A stretch of 34,030 nt of DNA from CAUZEO01 sp963578625. Its GTDB lineage: Bacteria > Verrucomicrobiota > Kiritimatiellia > SLOV01. Every line of letters starts with the position of its first letter. Position 1 is the first letter of the stretch. The notes below the pieces were generated by a model. That model had not been told where the DNA came from, ran no database searches, and was given only the letters and a program-made list of their open reading frames with translations. The translations under genes were made by a program, and so were the position numbers. Of the stretch, positions 16,045 through 23,472 are shown in pieces. The stretch spans positions 1 through 34,030 of the forward strand of contig CAUZEO010000016.1 of NCBI GenBank assembly GCA_963578625.1, written 5' to 3'.

Positions 16045-16332
16045 TCACACTCGAGCCCTCCCTCGATTGTTGTTGGCCAAGAAGTCATAGTTGAAGCGGA
16101 CCCAGAGATCGTGGATCGCATCCTGGTTCCTATCGCGAGCCAGGGACAAAAGTTCCTCGAACTCCCCTTCCTTAGGGATATGGATGAAGAAGGGAGGCCC
16201 AATGTCGGGCTCACCGAGTGCGGCGTCTGATTTGGAATCCGGAACGGATGTCGATCTCGTGGAATCCTGCGGCAATACGTCATCAGGATCCGCGGAAGCA
16301 CGCTCGCGTATGAGATCCGTGTGCGCGCTCAT
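16045..16332 (-). CDS. Small acidic hypothetical protein of the element
   Basis: A 95-residue product with a disordered, acidic N-terminal half and an ordered C-terminal half (FFIHIPKEGEFEELLSLARDR...DLWVRFNYDFL). The start ATG overlaps the stop of the excisionase-like gene upstream by an ATGA junction, so it is translationally coupled to it. It is plausibly a small regulator or accessory of the element; no family recognised. Confidence 0.6.
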   Translation of the reverse strand: MSAHTDLIRERASADPDDVLPQDSTRSTSVPDSKSDAALGEPDIGPPFFIHIPKEGEFEELLSLARDRNQDAIHDLWVRFNYDFLANNNRGRARV

Positions 16333-16628
16333 TCCCCACCTCCACTCTCGAAACGTCCGTTCCTGGAGCGGGGACGCTGGCTCTTCTCGTGAGCGGCCGG
16401 GACGGTAGGATCGACCCGGAACTGTTCCATGTAGGCTTCGAGGTCTACCCGTCGAAAAAGTACACGGTTGCCAACCTTATAGTAAGGAATGTCGCCTTTG
16501 TTCTTTAACTTATCCAGCCACGAGCGGCAGTGTAAGATGAATGACGCAGCGTCAACAGGGTCGAAAAACTCCAGTTGAGCAACGGCCGCGGTTTTAGCCA
16601 CCGATACGGTGTTTTCCAGTTTTTTCAC
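16329..16628 (-). CDS. Excisionase / MerR-type helix-turn-helix protein
   Basis: About 99 residues from GTG 16628, chosen because a perfect GGAGGT lies four bases before it; upstream ATGs (16652, 16769) lack such a site. The core (ILHCRSWLDKLKNKGDIPYYKVGNRVLFRRVDLEAYM) has the classic HTH_17 pattern 'wldk.k..g.ipyykvG.rvlfrr.dl..y', as in phage excisionases. It lies in the element next to the integrase and directly downstream of two palindromes, which would be natural operators. It ends by overlapping the following gene. The family is sure; whether it directs excision or only regulates is not. Confidence 0.85.
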   Translation of the reverse strand: MKKLENTVSVAKTAAVAQLEFFDPVDAASFILHCRSWLDKLKNKGDIPYYKVGNRVLFRRVDLEAYMEQFRVDPTVPAAHEKSQRPRSRNGRFESGGGE

Positions 16629-16645
16629 TGGTACCTCCGCATGGG

Positions 16646-16665
16646 TGCCCATAAAAATGGGCACA
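16646..16665. promoter_or_regulatory. 20-bp palindrome upstream of excisionase start
   Basis: GTGCCCAT and ATGGGCAC are perfect 8-bp arms around AAAA, ending 18 bp before the GTG start. This is typical of a repressor operator or an RNA hairpin in the leader. Confidence 0.6.
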
Positions 16666-16667
16666 CC

Positions 16668-16699
16668 ATGAAATGAGAAGGCGTACCTTCTCGTTTCAT
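16668..16699. promoter_or_regulatory. 32-bp second palindrome upstream of excisionase
   Basis: The 14-bp arms 16668-16681 and 16686-16699 match at 13 of 14 positions around a CGTA centre, two bases beyond the first palindrome. Two tandem dyads just before a regulator gene suggest a cooperative operator of an element switch. Confidence 0.6.
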
Positions 16700-16885
16700 C
16701 GTGCACCCGCCCCGTGAGCGTCAGCCACGAATTGTCTTTGCGCCGAGGTCCCACACCGCCAACAACCAAGCCCGTTTTTTTGACAAGCAGTCCGCCCCGA
16801 GAGCGTCAACTACTTATCGAACTTGGTGACCGGGGTCTGTGGTCTCCAACACTACCAATTCAATTCTTCTTAAGAATGACCGGAA

Positions 16886-17269
16886 TCATCGGATCTGAAG
16901 TTCATGATCCAGTTGTTTCTCAAAAATCGAACAAAGAACGTCACAAATCTGCGCAAACAGCGGCGGTAGTGGACCTGATGATTGCTCATCCAGTCGGAAA
17001 CCATCACCTGTCTTCCCACGTGATCCACCATAGGGATAGGACGCACGATAGATTGACAACAATCGGTCGAAATCCTGTCCAACACTCACGCACCATCTTT
17101 TTAGCCGTCGCTCACATGTCCGACCGCAACAATACTGCTCATTTTGATACCGCGATGGCGGATTGCCTTCCATGCAAAACATGCACGGGAGGTAGGGTCG
17201 GAAAGTCCATTCCTTCCCCGACTCTGGACCTACCCAGCTCACTTCAATCTGATTCTTAGGGATGCGCAT
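16886..17269 (-). CDS. Small zinc-ribbon protein between integrase and excisionase
   Basis: The 127-residue frame holds a Cys pattern PCMFCMEG ... YCCGRTCERRLKRW, with C-x2-C followed 16 residues later by a YCxxxC-type ending and basic residues. This is the style of FCS/treble-clef zinc ribbons (CxxC...YCSxxCRRR). The rest is unremarkable apart from a helical acidic C-terminus. ATG 17269 has no good ribosome binding site, and a longer frame overlaps on the other strand (16714-17259) without any motif. It is on the same strand as the integrase and excisionase, so I prefer the minus frame. Likely a small DNA-binding regulator; moderate confidence. Confidence 0.5.
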   Translation of the reverse strand: MRIPKNQIEVSWVGPESGKEWTFRPYLPCMFCMEGNPPSRYQNEQYCCGRTCERRLKRWCVSVGQDFDRLLSIYRASYPYGGSRGKTGDGFRLDEQSSGPLPPLFAQICDVLCSIFEKQLDHELQIR

Positions 17270-17310
17270 CGCATGGTGTAGTATCGGACCCCTTGATACC
17301 TGGCAAGACT

Positions 17311-18450
17311 TTAAACTGCGGCTTTGACCTCTAACTCGGTAGCCCGAATATCCCAGAATCGCTCCGCATCCTCCTGGCGCACTGCACGCCGATAATGCGA
17401 GAAGAGCATAACGGTGCTGGACCGATGCCCCATCTGCTCCGCCGTATCCCCCGCGTTTCGGAACGCGGCTAAATGCATTGTACCGAAGGTGTGGCGCATC
17501 ACGTCATGGCTCCACTCGATCCCTGCCTGCTTTCGTGCTCGTCGATATGCTGACTCAGAATAATGGACATGCCCCGACTCCTGCCTAAACGGCAAGAGCC
17601 ATTCGATAAGGTTCGGTTGTAATTTCACATACCGCTCGTATGGTGTCTTCGATACTTCCGCTGACACGAAAATTTCGTTTCGATCAAGATCGATATCCGA
17701 CCAATCCAAACGTTGTGCCTCGCTTGGACGGAGCCCCGCAAAAAGACATAGGGCAAACCAAACTACCATGTCCGATTCCGACTCCGAAACAGTCCGCATC
17801 AGGTGCCTCGTTTGAGGAACAGACAAAATTCCAGGTCGTTTGTCCGATCTGATTTTTACCGTTGAAACTGCTGAAACGGGATTGAGGCGAACATAGCCGC
17901 GCTTGATGGCGAAGTTAAAGAGTCCACTTAAATGCGTCCGGAAATTCTTTCGAGTGGTGGCTCCTCCATTTTGCCTCCCGAGCCACTCCTGGATGTCAGA
18001 AGTAGTGATCTGATGGGCAGGAATGTCGCCATAATCAGATGCAAACCGACCGAGTCTATGCTCAATATCCTTCAGAGTTCTCTTCGTTCGGTGGGCATCC
18101 TTTCGATCCTTCACATACAGATCATACAGCCTTCTAACAGTTGTCTCCCCGCCTTCTCCTTTGCCATGATCAAGAAAGAACCTAACCGCCTCGGATATCG
18201 TCGCCTGTCCTCCCAGGGACTCCAATGCTCGTGCAGCATCTCGAAGATCCCCTTCCGACAACCGAAGGGCATCGCCACCAATCTTCTTCTTGCGCCTCCG
18301 AACTTGCTCAACCTCTAGCTCAACCTCACTTCGGCTCGCACGGGTCAGGATTTTTCGCTTGCCGTCAATCCTGCCCAAGTCGGCGACGTAGTAGATCTTG
18401 CCCCGGATTTTCCGTTCGCGTATCTTCGGTTTATCAGTTCTTGCTGACAT
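17311..18450 (-). CDS. Tyrosine recombinase (integrase)
   Basis: The 379-residue protein has the C-terminal catalytic domain of tyrosine recombinases: R241 in AGLRPSEAQRLDW, K268 in SAEVSKTPYE, H315 and R319 in HDVMRHTF, H342 in GHRSS and nucleophile Y353 in SHYRRA, all in the right order. The N-terminal third includes an AP2-like/arm-binding segment (KIRERKIRGKIYYVADLGRIDGKRK) and a SAM-like core-binding domain (DLYVKDRKDAHRTKRTLKDIEHRLG). It should integrate and excise the element. The gene reads away from the tRNA-Arg gene, whose 5' end lies 133 bp upstream. The enzyme appears complete and catalytic. Confidence 0.93.
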   Translation of the reverse strand: MSARTDKPKIRERKIRGKIYYVADLGRIDGKRKILTRASRSEVELEVEQVRRRKKKIGGDALRLSEGDLRDAARALESLGGQATISEAVRFFLDHGKGEGGETTVRRLYDLYVKDRKDAHRTKRTLKDIEHRLGRFASDYGDIPAHQITTSDIQEWLGRQNGGATTRKNFRTHLSGLFNFAIKRGYVRLNPVSAVSTVKIRSDKRPGILSVPQTRHLMRTVSESESDMVVWFALCLFAGLRPSEAQRLDWSDIDLDRNEIFVSAEVSKTPYERYVKLQPNLIEWLLPFRQESGHVHYSESAYRRARKQAGIEWSHDVMRHTFGTMHLAAFRNAGDTAEQMGHRSSTVMLFSHYRRAVRQEDAERFWDIRATELEVKAAV

Positions 18451-18583
18451 GGTACGTCATCATCTGCGATTAGTTCTTATTGGATGCGATGGTAGTAAAC
18501 CTGCAGTACGCAAGCAAGCGGTTTGGATGTCATAATACATTGTCATTTATAAACTGCTGCAAATAACATAGTTATACGTAGAC

Positions 18584-18660
18584 ACCCCGGTAGCTCATCT
18601 GGACAGAGCGACGGATTCCTAATCCGTAGGTAGTGGGTTCGAGTCCCGCCCGGGGTACCA
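18584..18660 (+). tRNA. tRNA-Arg (anticodon CCT)
   Basis: A complete cloverleaf is visible: acceptor ACCCCGG with CCGGGGT, D-stem GCTC/GAGC, anticodon stem ACGGA/TCCGT around loop TTCCTAA (anticodon CCT at 18618-18620), T-stem GTGGG/CCCGC with loop TTCGAGT, and an encoded CCA tail. It decodes AGG arginine. It adjoins the integrase gene, and tRNA genes are common integration targets, but the integrase lies on the 5' side instead of the usual 3' side. Confidence 0.95.
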
Positions 18661-18672
18661 GTTTGGGCTTCC

Positions 18673-18697
18673 GTCCGACTTGTCCGACCCGTCCGAC
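18673..18697. repeat. Three tandem GTCCGAC repeats (9-bp period)
   Basis: GTCCGAC occurs at 18673, 18682 and 18691 with two-base spacers, just after the tRNA CCA end. It may be protein-binding or a remnant of recombination; the cause is unknown. Confidence 0.7.
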
Positions 18698-18711
18698 GGA
18701 GAAACCGACCC

Positions 18712-19860
18712 TCAGCGCTTTGAGCCGAATCCTTGACCTGCGCGAGGCTCCAGCCGAGCTGTTTTCATGCGGTCTTCGAAAAGAGCCTCCAAACGCTCCG
18801 CAATGACCTCGTGCCCAAAAGCTGAGTAATGTGGATCGCTCTCGCTGAGGATGAGTCCTGCTTCATACATACCCTGCGCATGCTGGCTTCGCCTGTAGGC
18901 GTCCATGGGAGGACCCATTTCAATCAGTGGAAAGGATAGATCGTTCGCAATGCGCTTCAGTTCGTCGTTCGCCCAGAGATTGCAGAGAATGATCACGCGG
19001 AATCCATTGGACCGGCTCATTTCTTTCAATTTCACGAACGCTGCAGAGAACGGCTCGCTCCCTTCCATGTCGCGGTAGGCGGCAGGCACTTCCTGGGGAA
19101 CGCGAAGAAAAAGATCACCATTGGGATGGGCCCGGCGCAATGTTCTGGTCCTGAGCCAGGTCCATAGGTGGCATCGCATGCGCATTGTCGACTCGCTGGC
19201 CTCGGCCAGAAAGTACGGCAGACGCCGATCATTTCCCACATAATGAACCAGGGCCAGGTCAGGATCATAATGCAGCGCTCTTCGGCGCAACGTTTCAACC
19301 TCCATCACCGTGTTGTACCCGGGCACCGCGGTGTTCAACGCCTCCCAACGAACCAGGAAAAGTGTTCGGTCAGCCGTTGGGTGAGCCTGGTCAGATAGGT
19401 CTCGTCGTCATCAACGCCCCACCCGAACATGCTGCTGTCGCCGAGTCCGACGATGCGAAAGGTTCCCGCCGCCTTTTCGGGCGGCGGCGCCGGCTTACGG
19501 AACCCATTCTCGTCCGTGCTGACCCGGCCGCGACCAAAACGGCGTCAAGACCGGATCGGAGCCTATAGATGACGCGGGGATATTCGCTGGCGCACAACAA
19601 CTCCGGAAGTTCGAGCATGCCGGTGAGGAGTTGGTCCCGATCGGCATAGAGCGCTGCCAGACTTCACGGTTTTTCTGCTGTACCCGGGCCGCCGACAGGC
19701 GCAGGCACCCTTCCGCCGCCAGCACAACCACAAGAAACGGGGTAAGGACAAGTGTTGCTTTAAACAAAACAGCCTTCCTGCCCGATCCAGGGTGTGGTTT
19801 GATTTCTTGGTGCCCGGATCCCGTCACGTTCAGTCCTTCGTCATCCGTACCGTTCGATAT
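18712..19860 (-). pseudogene. Frameshifted SGNH/GDSL hydrolase
   Basis: The minus strand carries a decayed relative of the intact SGNH gene at 19912-20985, split over frames by three disruptions. Reading order: a membrane anchor (LFKATLVLTPFLVVVLAAEG) in one frame to about 19650; PRVIYRLRSGLDAVLV in a second to about 19530; TDENGFR, then TFRIVGLGDSSMFGWGV with the catalytic GDS, in a third to about 19345; and finally NTAVPGYNTVMEVE to the end with SDPHYSAFGH (the D-x-x-H element) in the fourth. Each shift is in the same direction (-1 or +2). The order of segments follows the paralog exactly. The end matches the stop TGA at 18712. Decay is likely, but repeated single-base sequencing or assembly errors cannot be excluded. 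Confidence 0.85.
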
Positions 19861-19911
19861 ATGCCGCAGATTCGTGAACTCAGTGCAAACAACGTGTGAA
19901 TTGTTTTCGAA

Positions 19912-20985
19912 TTGAGAATCCTTCACCCTACCCGCAACCGCATCCTGCTGATCGCCGGCGGCACCCTGGTCGCGCTGATTGCGGTTGAATTAACGCTACG
20001 ACTCGCGCACTTCATAAATCATGGAGTAGGCGGCGATCTACGGTCCCGCCTGGATGCGTCGGATCAAGCATCCCTTCAGGACGCGCAGGGTGAGTTCAGC
20101 CTGAAAGGGCTCGTGGAGGCCAGCGCCCGAACCGGCACCGTCTATGAACTGAAAGCAGACCTTCGGGGGACCTTTCTCGGGAAGTCCTTGGAGACCAATT
20201 CCCATGGTTTCCGGGGCGCAGAGACGGATCGTGACAAACCCGCCGGCGTATTCCGGATCGCGGGGCTTGGGGACTCGGTTATGTTCGGTTGGGGGGTTAG
20301 CCAGGGGGAGTGTTACCTGCGAGTTCTCGAACGAAAACTCATCGGATTACAGGACGGCGCGAGGAGGTTCGAAGTCTTGAATTTCGCCGTGCCCGGCTAC
20401 AACACGGCCATGGAAGTCGACGTGCTGGAACACACCGCGATCCGATTCGATCCGGACCTTGTAATCCTCCATGTAATCAGTAATGACGTCGATGTGCCGC
20501 TCTTCATGCGGGAACCGAAAAGCGTATGGATGTTGAATCAATCGTTTCTGTGGGACCTACTACAAGATCGAACTGGACGCGAATCGAGCCCGGATTCGAA
20601 AGACGTGCCTGAACAATTTGCCTACATGACCGGTATCGAAGGCTTTCACGCCGCGGTTGAGCGACTGGCCGGCATCACGAAACGCGCAGGTGTACCCGTC
20701 GTGGTGATCCGCGGATCACTGCATCCGATGCAGGAACGTGTCGTGCGGAGTTGCTGCAGGGAATTCGGGTTTTACGAAATCCCAATAGCTCCATACACAG
20801 ACGAGTATGTGCGTCAACATGGGATCGAAGACACGCCCGCGGCGCGGCAAAGATCGCTTCACGTTTCCGATAACGACCGCCACCCGAATGCCGTGGCCCA
20901 CACGATTTACGCCGAAGCCATTCTGGATCAACTTGCAGAGATGAACATCATCGACTTTGAATCGGATCTCAAGCCGTCGCCGTGA
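19912..20985 (+). CDS. Membrane-anchored SGNH/GDSL hydrolase
   Basis: The 357-residue protein starts with an N-terminal signal anchor (residues 9-30, ILLIAGGTLVALIAVEL) and then an SGNH hydrolase domain: RIAGLGDSVMFGWG with D121 and the nucleophile S122, NFAVPGYNTAMEV, VISNDVDVP with the G/N block (N191, D192), and the C-terminal DNDRHPNAVAH with D322 and H324. This fits the SGNH family of esterases and acyltransferases acting on glycans or lipids outside the membrane. TTG 19912 is the only start downstream of the in-frame TGA at 19897, since no ATG precedes the anchor. It is divergent to its decayed paralog. The natural substrate is unknown; a cell-surface polysaccharide O-acetyl group is possible. 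Confidence 0.8.
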   Translation: MRILHPTRNRILLIAGGTLVALIAVELTLRLAHFINHGVGGDLRSRLDASDQASLQDAQGEFSLKGLVEASARTGTVYELKADLRGTFLGKSLETNSHGFRGAETDRDKPAGVFRIAGLGDSVMFGWGVSQGECYLRVLERKLIGLQDGARRFEVLNFAVPGYNTAMEVDVLEHTAIRFDPDLVILHVISNDVDVPLFMREPKSVWMLNQSFLWDLLQDRTGRESSPDSKDVPEQFAYMTGIEGFHAAVERLAGITKRAGVPVVVIRGSLHPMQERVVRSCCREFGFYEIPIAPYTDEYVRQHGIEDTPAARQRSLHVSDNDRHPNAVAHTIYAEAILDQLAEMNIIDFESDLKPSP

Positions 20986-21000
20986 AGATGGCAGAAAATA

Positions 21001-21684
21001 CTAGTATGGCATTTCTTCCGCGGTATCCGCGGTTACGACTTGGAAGTACGTGTCGAACCACTCCCGGGGAGTCTCCGGCTCGGCGGCATCCGGACCCGCC
21101 TGAATGTCGAATCGCGGCATGATCGCCATGATCACGATTTCCCTGTCGAAAAGTTCCATCGATGACATCCTGAGGTCGGAACCGTGCGAAATGATCAGCG
21201 GAGGCAGGCCGTCAGGAATGTCATCCAATTCTTCCGGAGTGCTGTAGGGTCCGCCGACCATGGAGACGATGGCGTCCACGCTACTATGTTCCTCCGCGAT
21301 CCGAATGTACTCATCCAGAGGCATCCCGGCCATATCGAACATCATGACTTCGGGCCCGGAATCTCCCAGATCCAAGCTCACCTCGGCGGCTACCGTAATG
21401 CTGCCGTCCTCCAATGCTCCGATAAATGCTCCCTGCATTTTTTTCAGCGGCTCGCTTTTCAATTCATCGCCATGACGCACAATCACGACTGTTTTTCCCG
21501 GCCCGAGGAATGTTGCGGTTTCTTCGCCGGCGACCTGTCCGAGGCCGACCAAGCGCCCAATATCACCGGCCCTTTGCCCTGGCTTGGCGGTTCGGAAGAT
21601 CGAAATAAAGCTGATCAGAATTATGACGACTGCAATCCCCATGACGATGGGGGCCTTTTTCCGGCTTACGTTAATCAATGGCAT
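21001..21684 (-). CDS. Single-pass membrane-anchored hypothetical protein
   Basis: The 227-residue protein has an N-terminal membrane segment (KKAPIVMGIAVVIILISFISIF, residues 9-30) and a soluble outer domain with no recognised motif. It includes FLGPGKTVVIVRHGDEL, HSSVDAIVSMVGGPY and EIVIMAIMPRFDI, which read as alternating beta strands and helices. The start ATG 21684 follows an excellent AGGAGG eight bases upstream, which supports it as real. It is tail to tail with the SGNH gene. No family recognised; the spacing gives no functional hint. Confidence 0.7.
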   Translation of the reverse strand: MPLINVSRKKAPIVMGIAVVIILISFISIFRTAKPGQRAGDIGRLVGLGQVAGEETATFLGPGKTVVIVRHGDELKSEPLKKMQGAFIGALEDGSITVAAEVSLDLGDSGPEVMMFDMAGMPLDEYIRIAEEHSSVDAIVSMVGGPYSTPEELDDIPDGLPPLIISHGSDLRMSSMELFDREIVIMAIMPRFDIQAGPDAAEPETPREWFDTYFQVVTADTAEEMPY

Positions 21685-21830
21685 GCTCTTCCCTCCTTAC
21701 AGAAAAATGTCATTTCAGATGGTCGCAACCTAACAGCCGCCGCGGGATCGGGCAAGCGGGTTCCTGCCCCACTGCACAAAAACATGGAAAGACTTAAGGA
21801 TTCCGCCCATTTTCGGGCAATCACCGCCCA

Positions 21831-21928
21831 CGGATGGCTCTGCACGGTGGCTCTGCTCAAGGGGGTTCCCGCGGATCGGATACCGGTACCGCGGATGGCT
21901 CCGCGCGGTGGGTCCGCTCGAGGGTTCC
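21831..21928. repeat. Two-copy 61-bp-period GC-rich direct repeat
   Basis: CGGATGGCTC...GGTTCC occurs at 21831-21869 and 21892-21928, similar at most positions with a two-base length difference. It lies in the spacer between the gene at 21001-21684 and the next possible gene. No coding function is seen. Confidence 0.7.
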
Positions 21929-22078
21929 TAGTGAGACATGGATTGTGCACTCTGGGCTACCTTTGTAACATCATGCTACTGCGAGGGCGGGATGACGCCG
22001 TGCTGGGAAAAGAGCTCATCGGGACTCAGACTACGGACAGAACACTCACTTACGAAAGAGGGGGAGGATTCAGCGGCT

Positions 22079-22336
22079 TTGATTTATGAGGACAAGACGA
22101 AGATCGAGGCAAACGGGGAATCTTTGGTGGTTACCGACGATAATGAAGAGCTCATAGCATCCGCAAAACGCGCGCTGGCCCAAGTGATAACGACTCACGG
22201 AATAGGATACGGAGAAGAAGTAACAAGAAAACTGCTCATGGGTTCACGTCGAAGTCAGAGCCTGTCCGCCGATGTCCGCCCAGTCGCTAAAGACACATTC
22301 CGCGGATGCAAATTGTGTGATTCTCCACTTGATTGA
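22079..22336 (+). CDS. Possible small hypothetical protein
   Basis: From TTG 22079 the frame gives about 85 residues (YEDKTKIEANGESLVV, EELIASAKRALAQVITTHG), with a GGGGGAGG upstream. It reads like a real short protein with a helix, and ends with CKLCDS. The start is weak and no family is recognised. The flanks 21685-22078 and 22337-22603 hold no convincing gene besides the repeat at 21831-21928. Confidence 0.3.
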   Translation: MIYEDKTKIEANGESLVVTDDNEELIASAKRALAQVITTHGIGYGEEVTRKLLMGSRRSQSLSADVRPVAKDTFRGCKLCDSPLD

Positions 22337-22603
22337 ACCCTGATCGAAGGCAAGGTCATTCTTTCATGGTCAGTTCTCATGGACGACAACTTCATGAACA
22401 CAAGGAGAGTCATTCCGTTTCTGAAAGCGCAGGGACAGGGAAATGGGATCGCCGTGAATTTCGGGAAAAACAGGATCCAAATGAATGGGCTGACGAAAAC
22501 ACAAGTTCACGAATAACACTATTCCCCATAATTGCCCGCTTCATTCTACTAGTATGAACTCCCAGCGAAGCTATCCGAGGGACTGGCTTCCCATCCGCGG
22601 GAA

Positions 22604-23383
22604 TCAGATCGCAGGAAGTTCCCAGATCGCCTGCAGGGACGATAGGCCGCCATCAACATAAATCATGTTGCCCGTGATATAGCGGGCGGCGTCGGACGCG
22701 AGAAACACCGCGGCGCCGCCACAGTCTTCGATCTCCCCAACCCGGCCCATCGGGACCTGCGCATTGAATAGCTTTTCCCCTTGCGGCTTTCTTTCGAAAC
22801 TTCCGTGCACGAAAGGTGTCCGAATCAATCCGGGGGCGACGCCGTTGACGCGGATTCCGCGTTCTGCGAGCGACACCGCCATCGATTTCATCAACATGAG
22901 GATCGCGCCCTTCGAGGCATCGTACAGGACGCTCTCGTGCTCCGCCTGAATCCCATTGGTGGAGCCGACGCAAATGATGCTGGCATCGCCACGACGCTCA
23001 CCGACCAGGTGCGCGAACTCAAGCGACGCAAGAAAATATCCGCGGACATTCAGGTTAAACGTCTTCTCGAAGTGCTCTTCCGTCAAATCCATGAATGGAA
23101 CGTCAAACAGGCTGCCGGCGTTGTTCACCAGGCAGTCCAACCCACCGAGCCTTTCGTGCGCATCCCGAACACACGCCCGCGCCTGCGTTCCGTCAGACAT
23201 GTCAAACTGGCTGAACTGACAATCCCCCCCGCCCTCAAACCTGCTTCGAACCTCGGCAGAAGGCTCCTTCCGGGCGCTCACCACAACATGGGCGCCCGCG
23301 CGAATCATGGCGCCCGCAATCCCTTCGCCGACCCCGTACGTCCCGCCGGTCACCAGAACCTTATAATCTTTCAAATCGATCAT
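22604..23383 (-). CDS. Short-chain dehydrogenase/reductase (SDR)
   Basis: The 259-residue protein is a classical SDR: nucleotide-binding TGGTYGVG (12-19), NNAG (87-90), catalytic S141, Y154 and K158 (YDASKG), and the C-terminal YITGNMIYVDGGLSSL. This NAD(P)-dependent enzyme likely oxidises or reduces a sugar or polyol hydroxyl group. It is divergent from the NagA-like gene (90 bp between starts), so the two probably share a control region within the sugar locus. ATG 23383 follows GGTGGGG. Substrate not predictable. Confidence 0.9.
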   Translation of the reverse strand: MIDLKDYKVLVTGGTYGVGEGIAGAMIRAGAHVVVSARKEPSAEVRSRFEGGGDCQFSQFDMSDGTQARACVRDAHERLGGLDCLVNNAGSLFDVPFMDLTEEHFEKTFNLNVRGYFLASLEFAHLVGERRGDASIICVGSTNGIQAEHESVLYDASKGAILMLMKSMAVSLAERGIRVNGVAPGLIRTPFVHGSFERKPQGEKLFNAQVPMGRVGEIEDCGGAAVFLASDAARYITGNMIYVDGGLSSLQAIWELPAI

Positions 23384-23472
23384 TGCGTCCCCACCTCGTA
23401 TTCTATTCTTGTAAATGACTCCTGTTCAGCCTAACCGATACTCCAAACCTGTAGGCAGGATCAATTTAGTTT

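Noticed and set aside
16714..17259. 181-residue plus-strand frame
   Set aside because: It has no motif and covers the palindromes; the minus-strand zinc-ribbon frame is better supported.
22333..22557. 74-residue plus-strand frame
   Set aside because: No ribosome binding site, no motif and poor protein-like composition.
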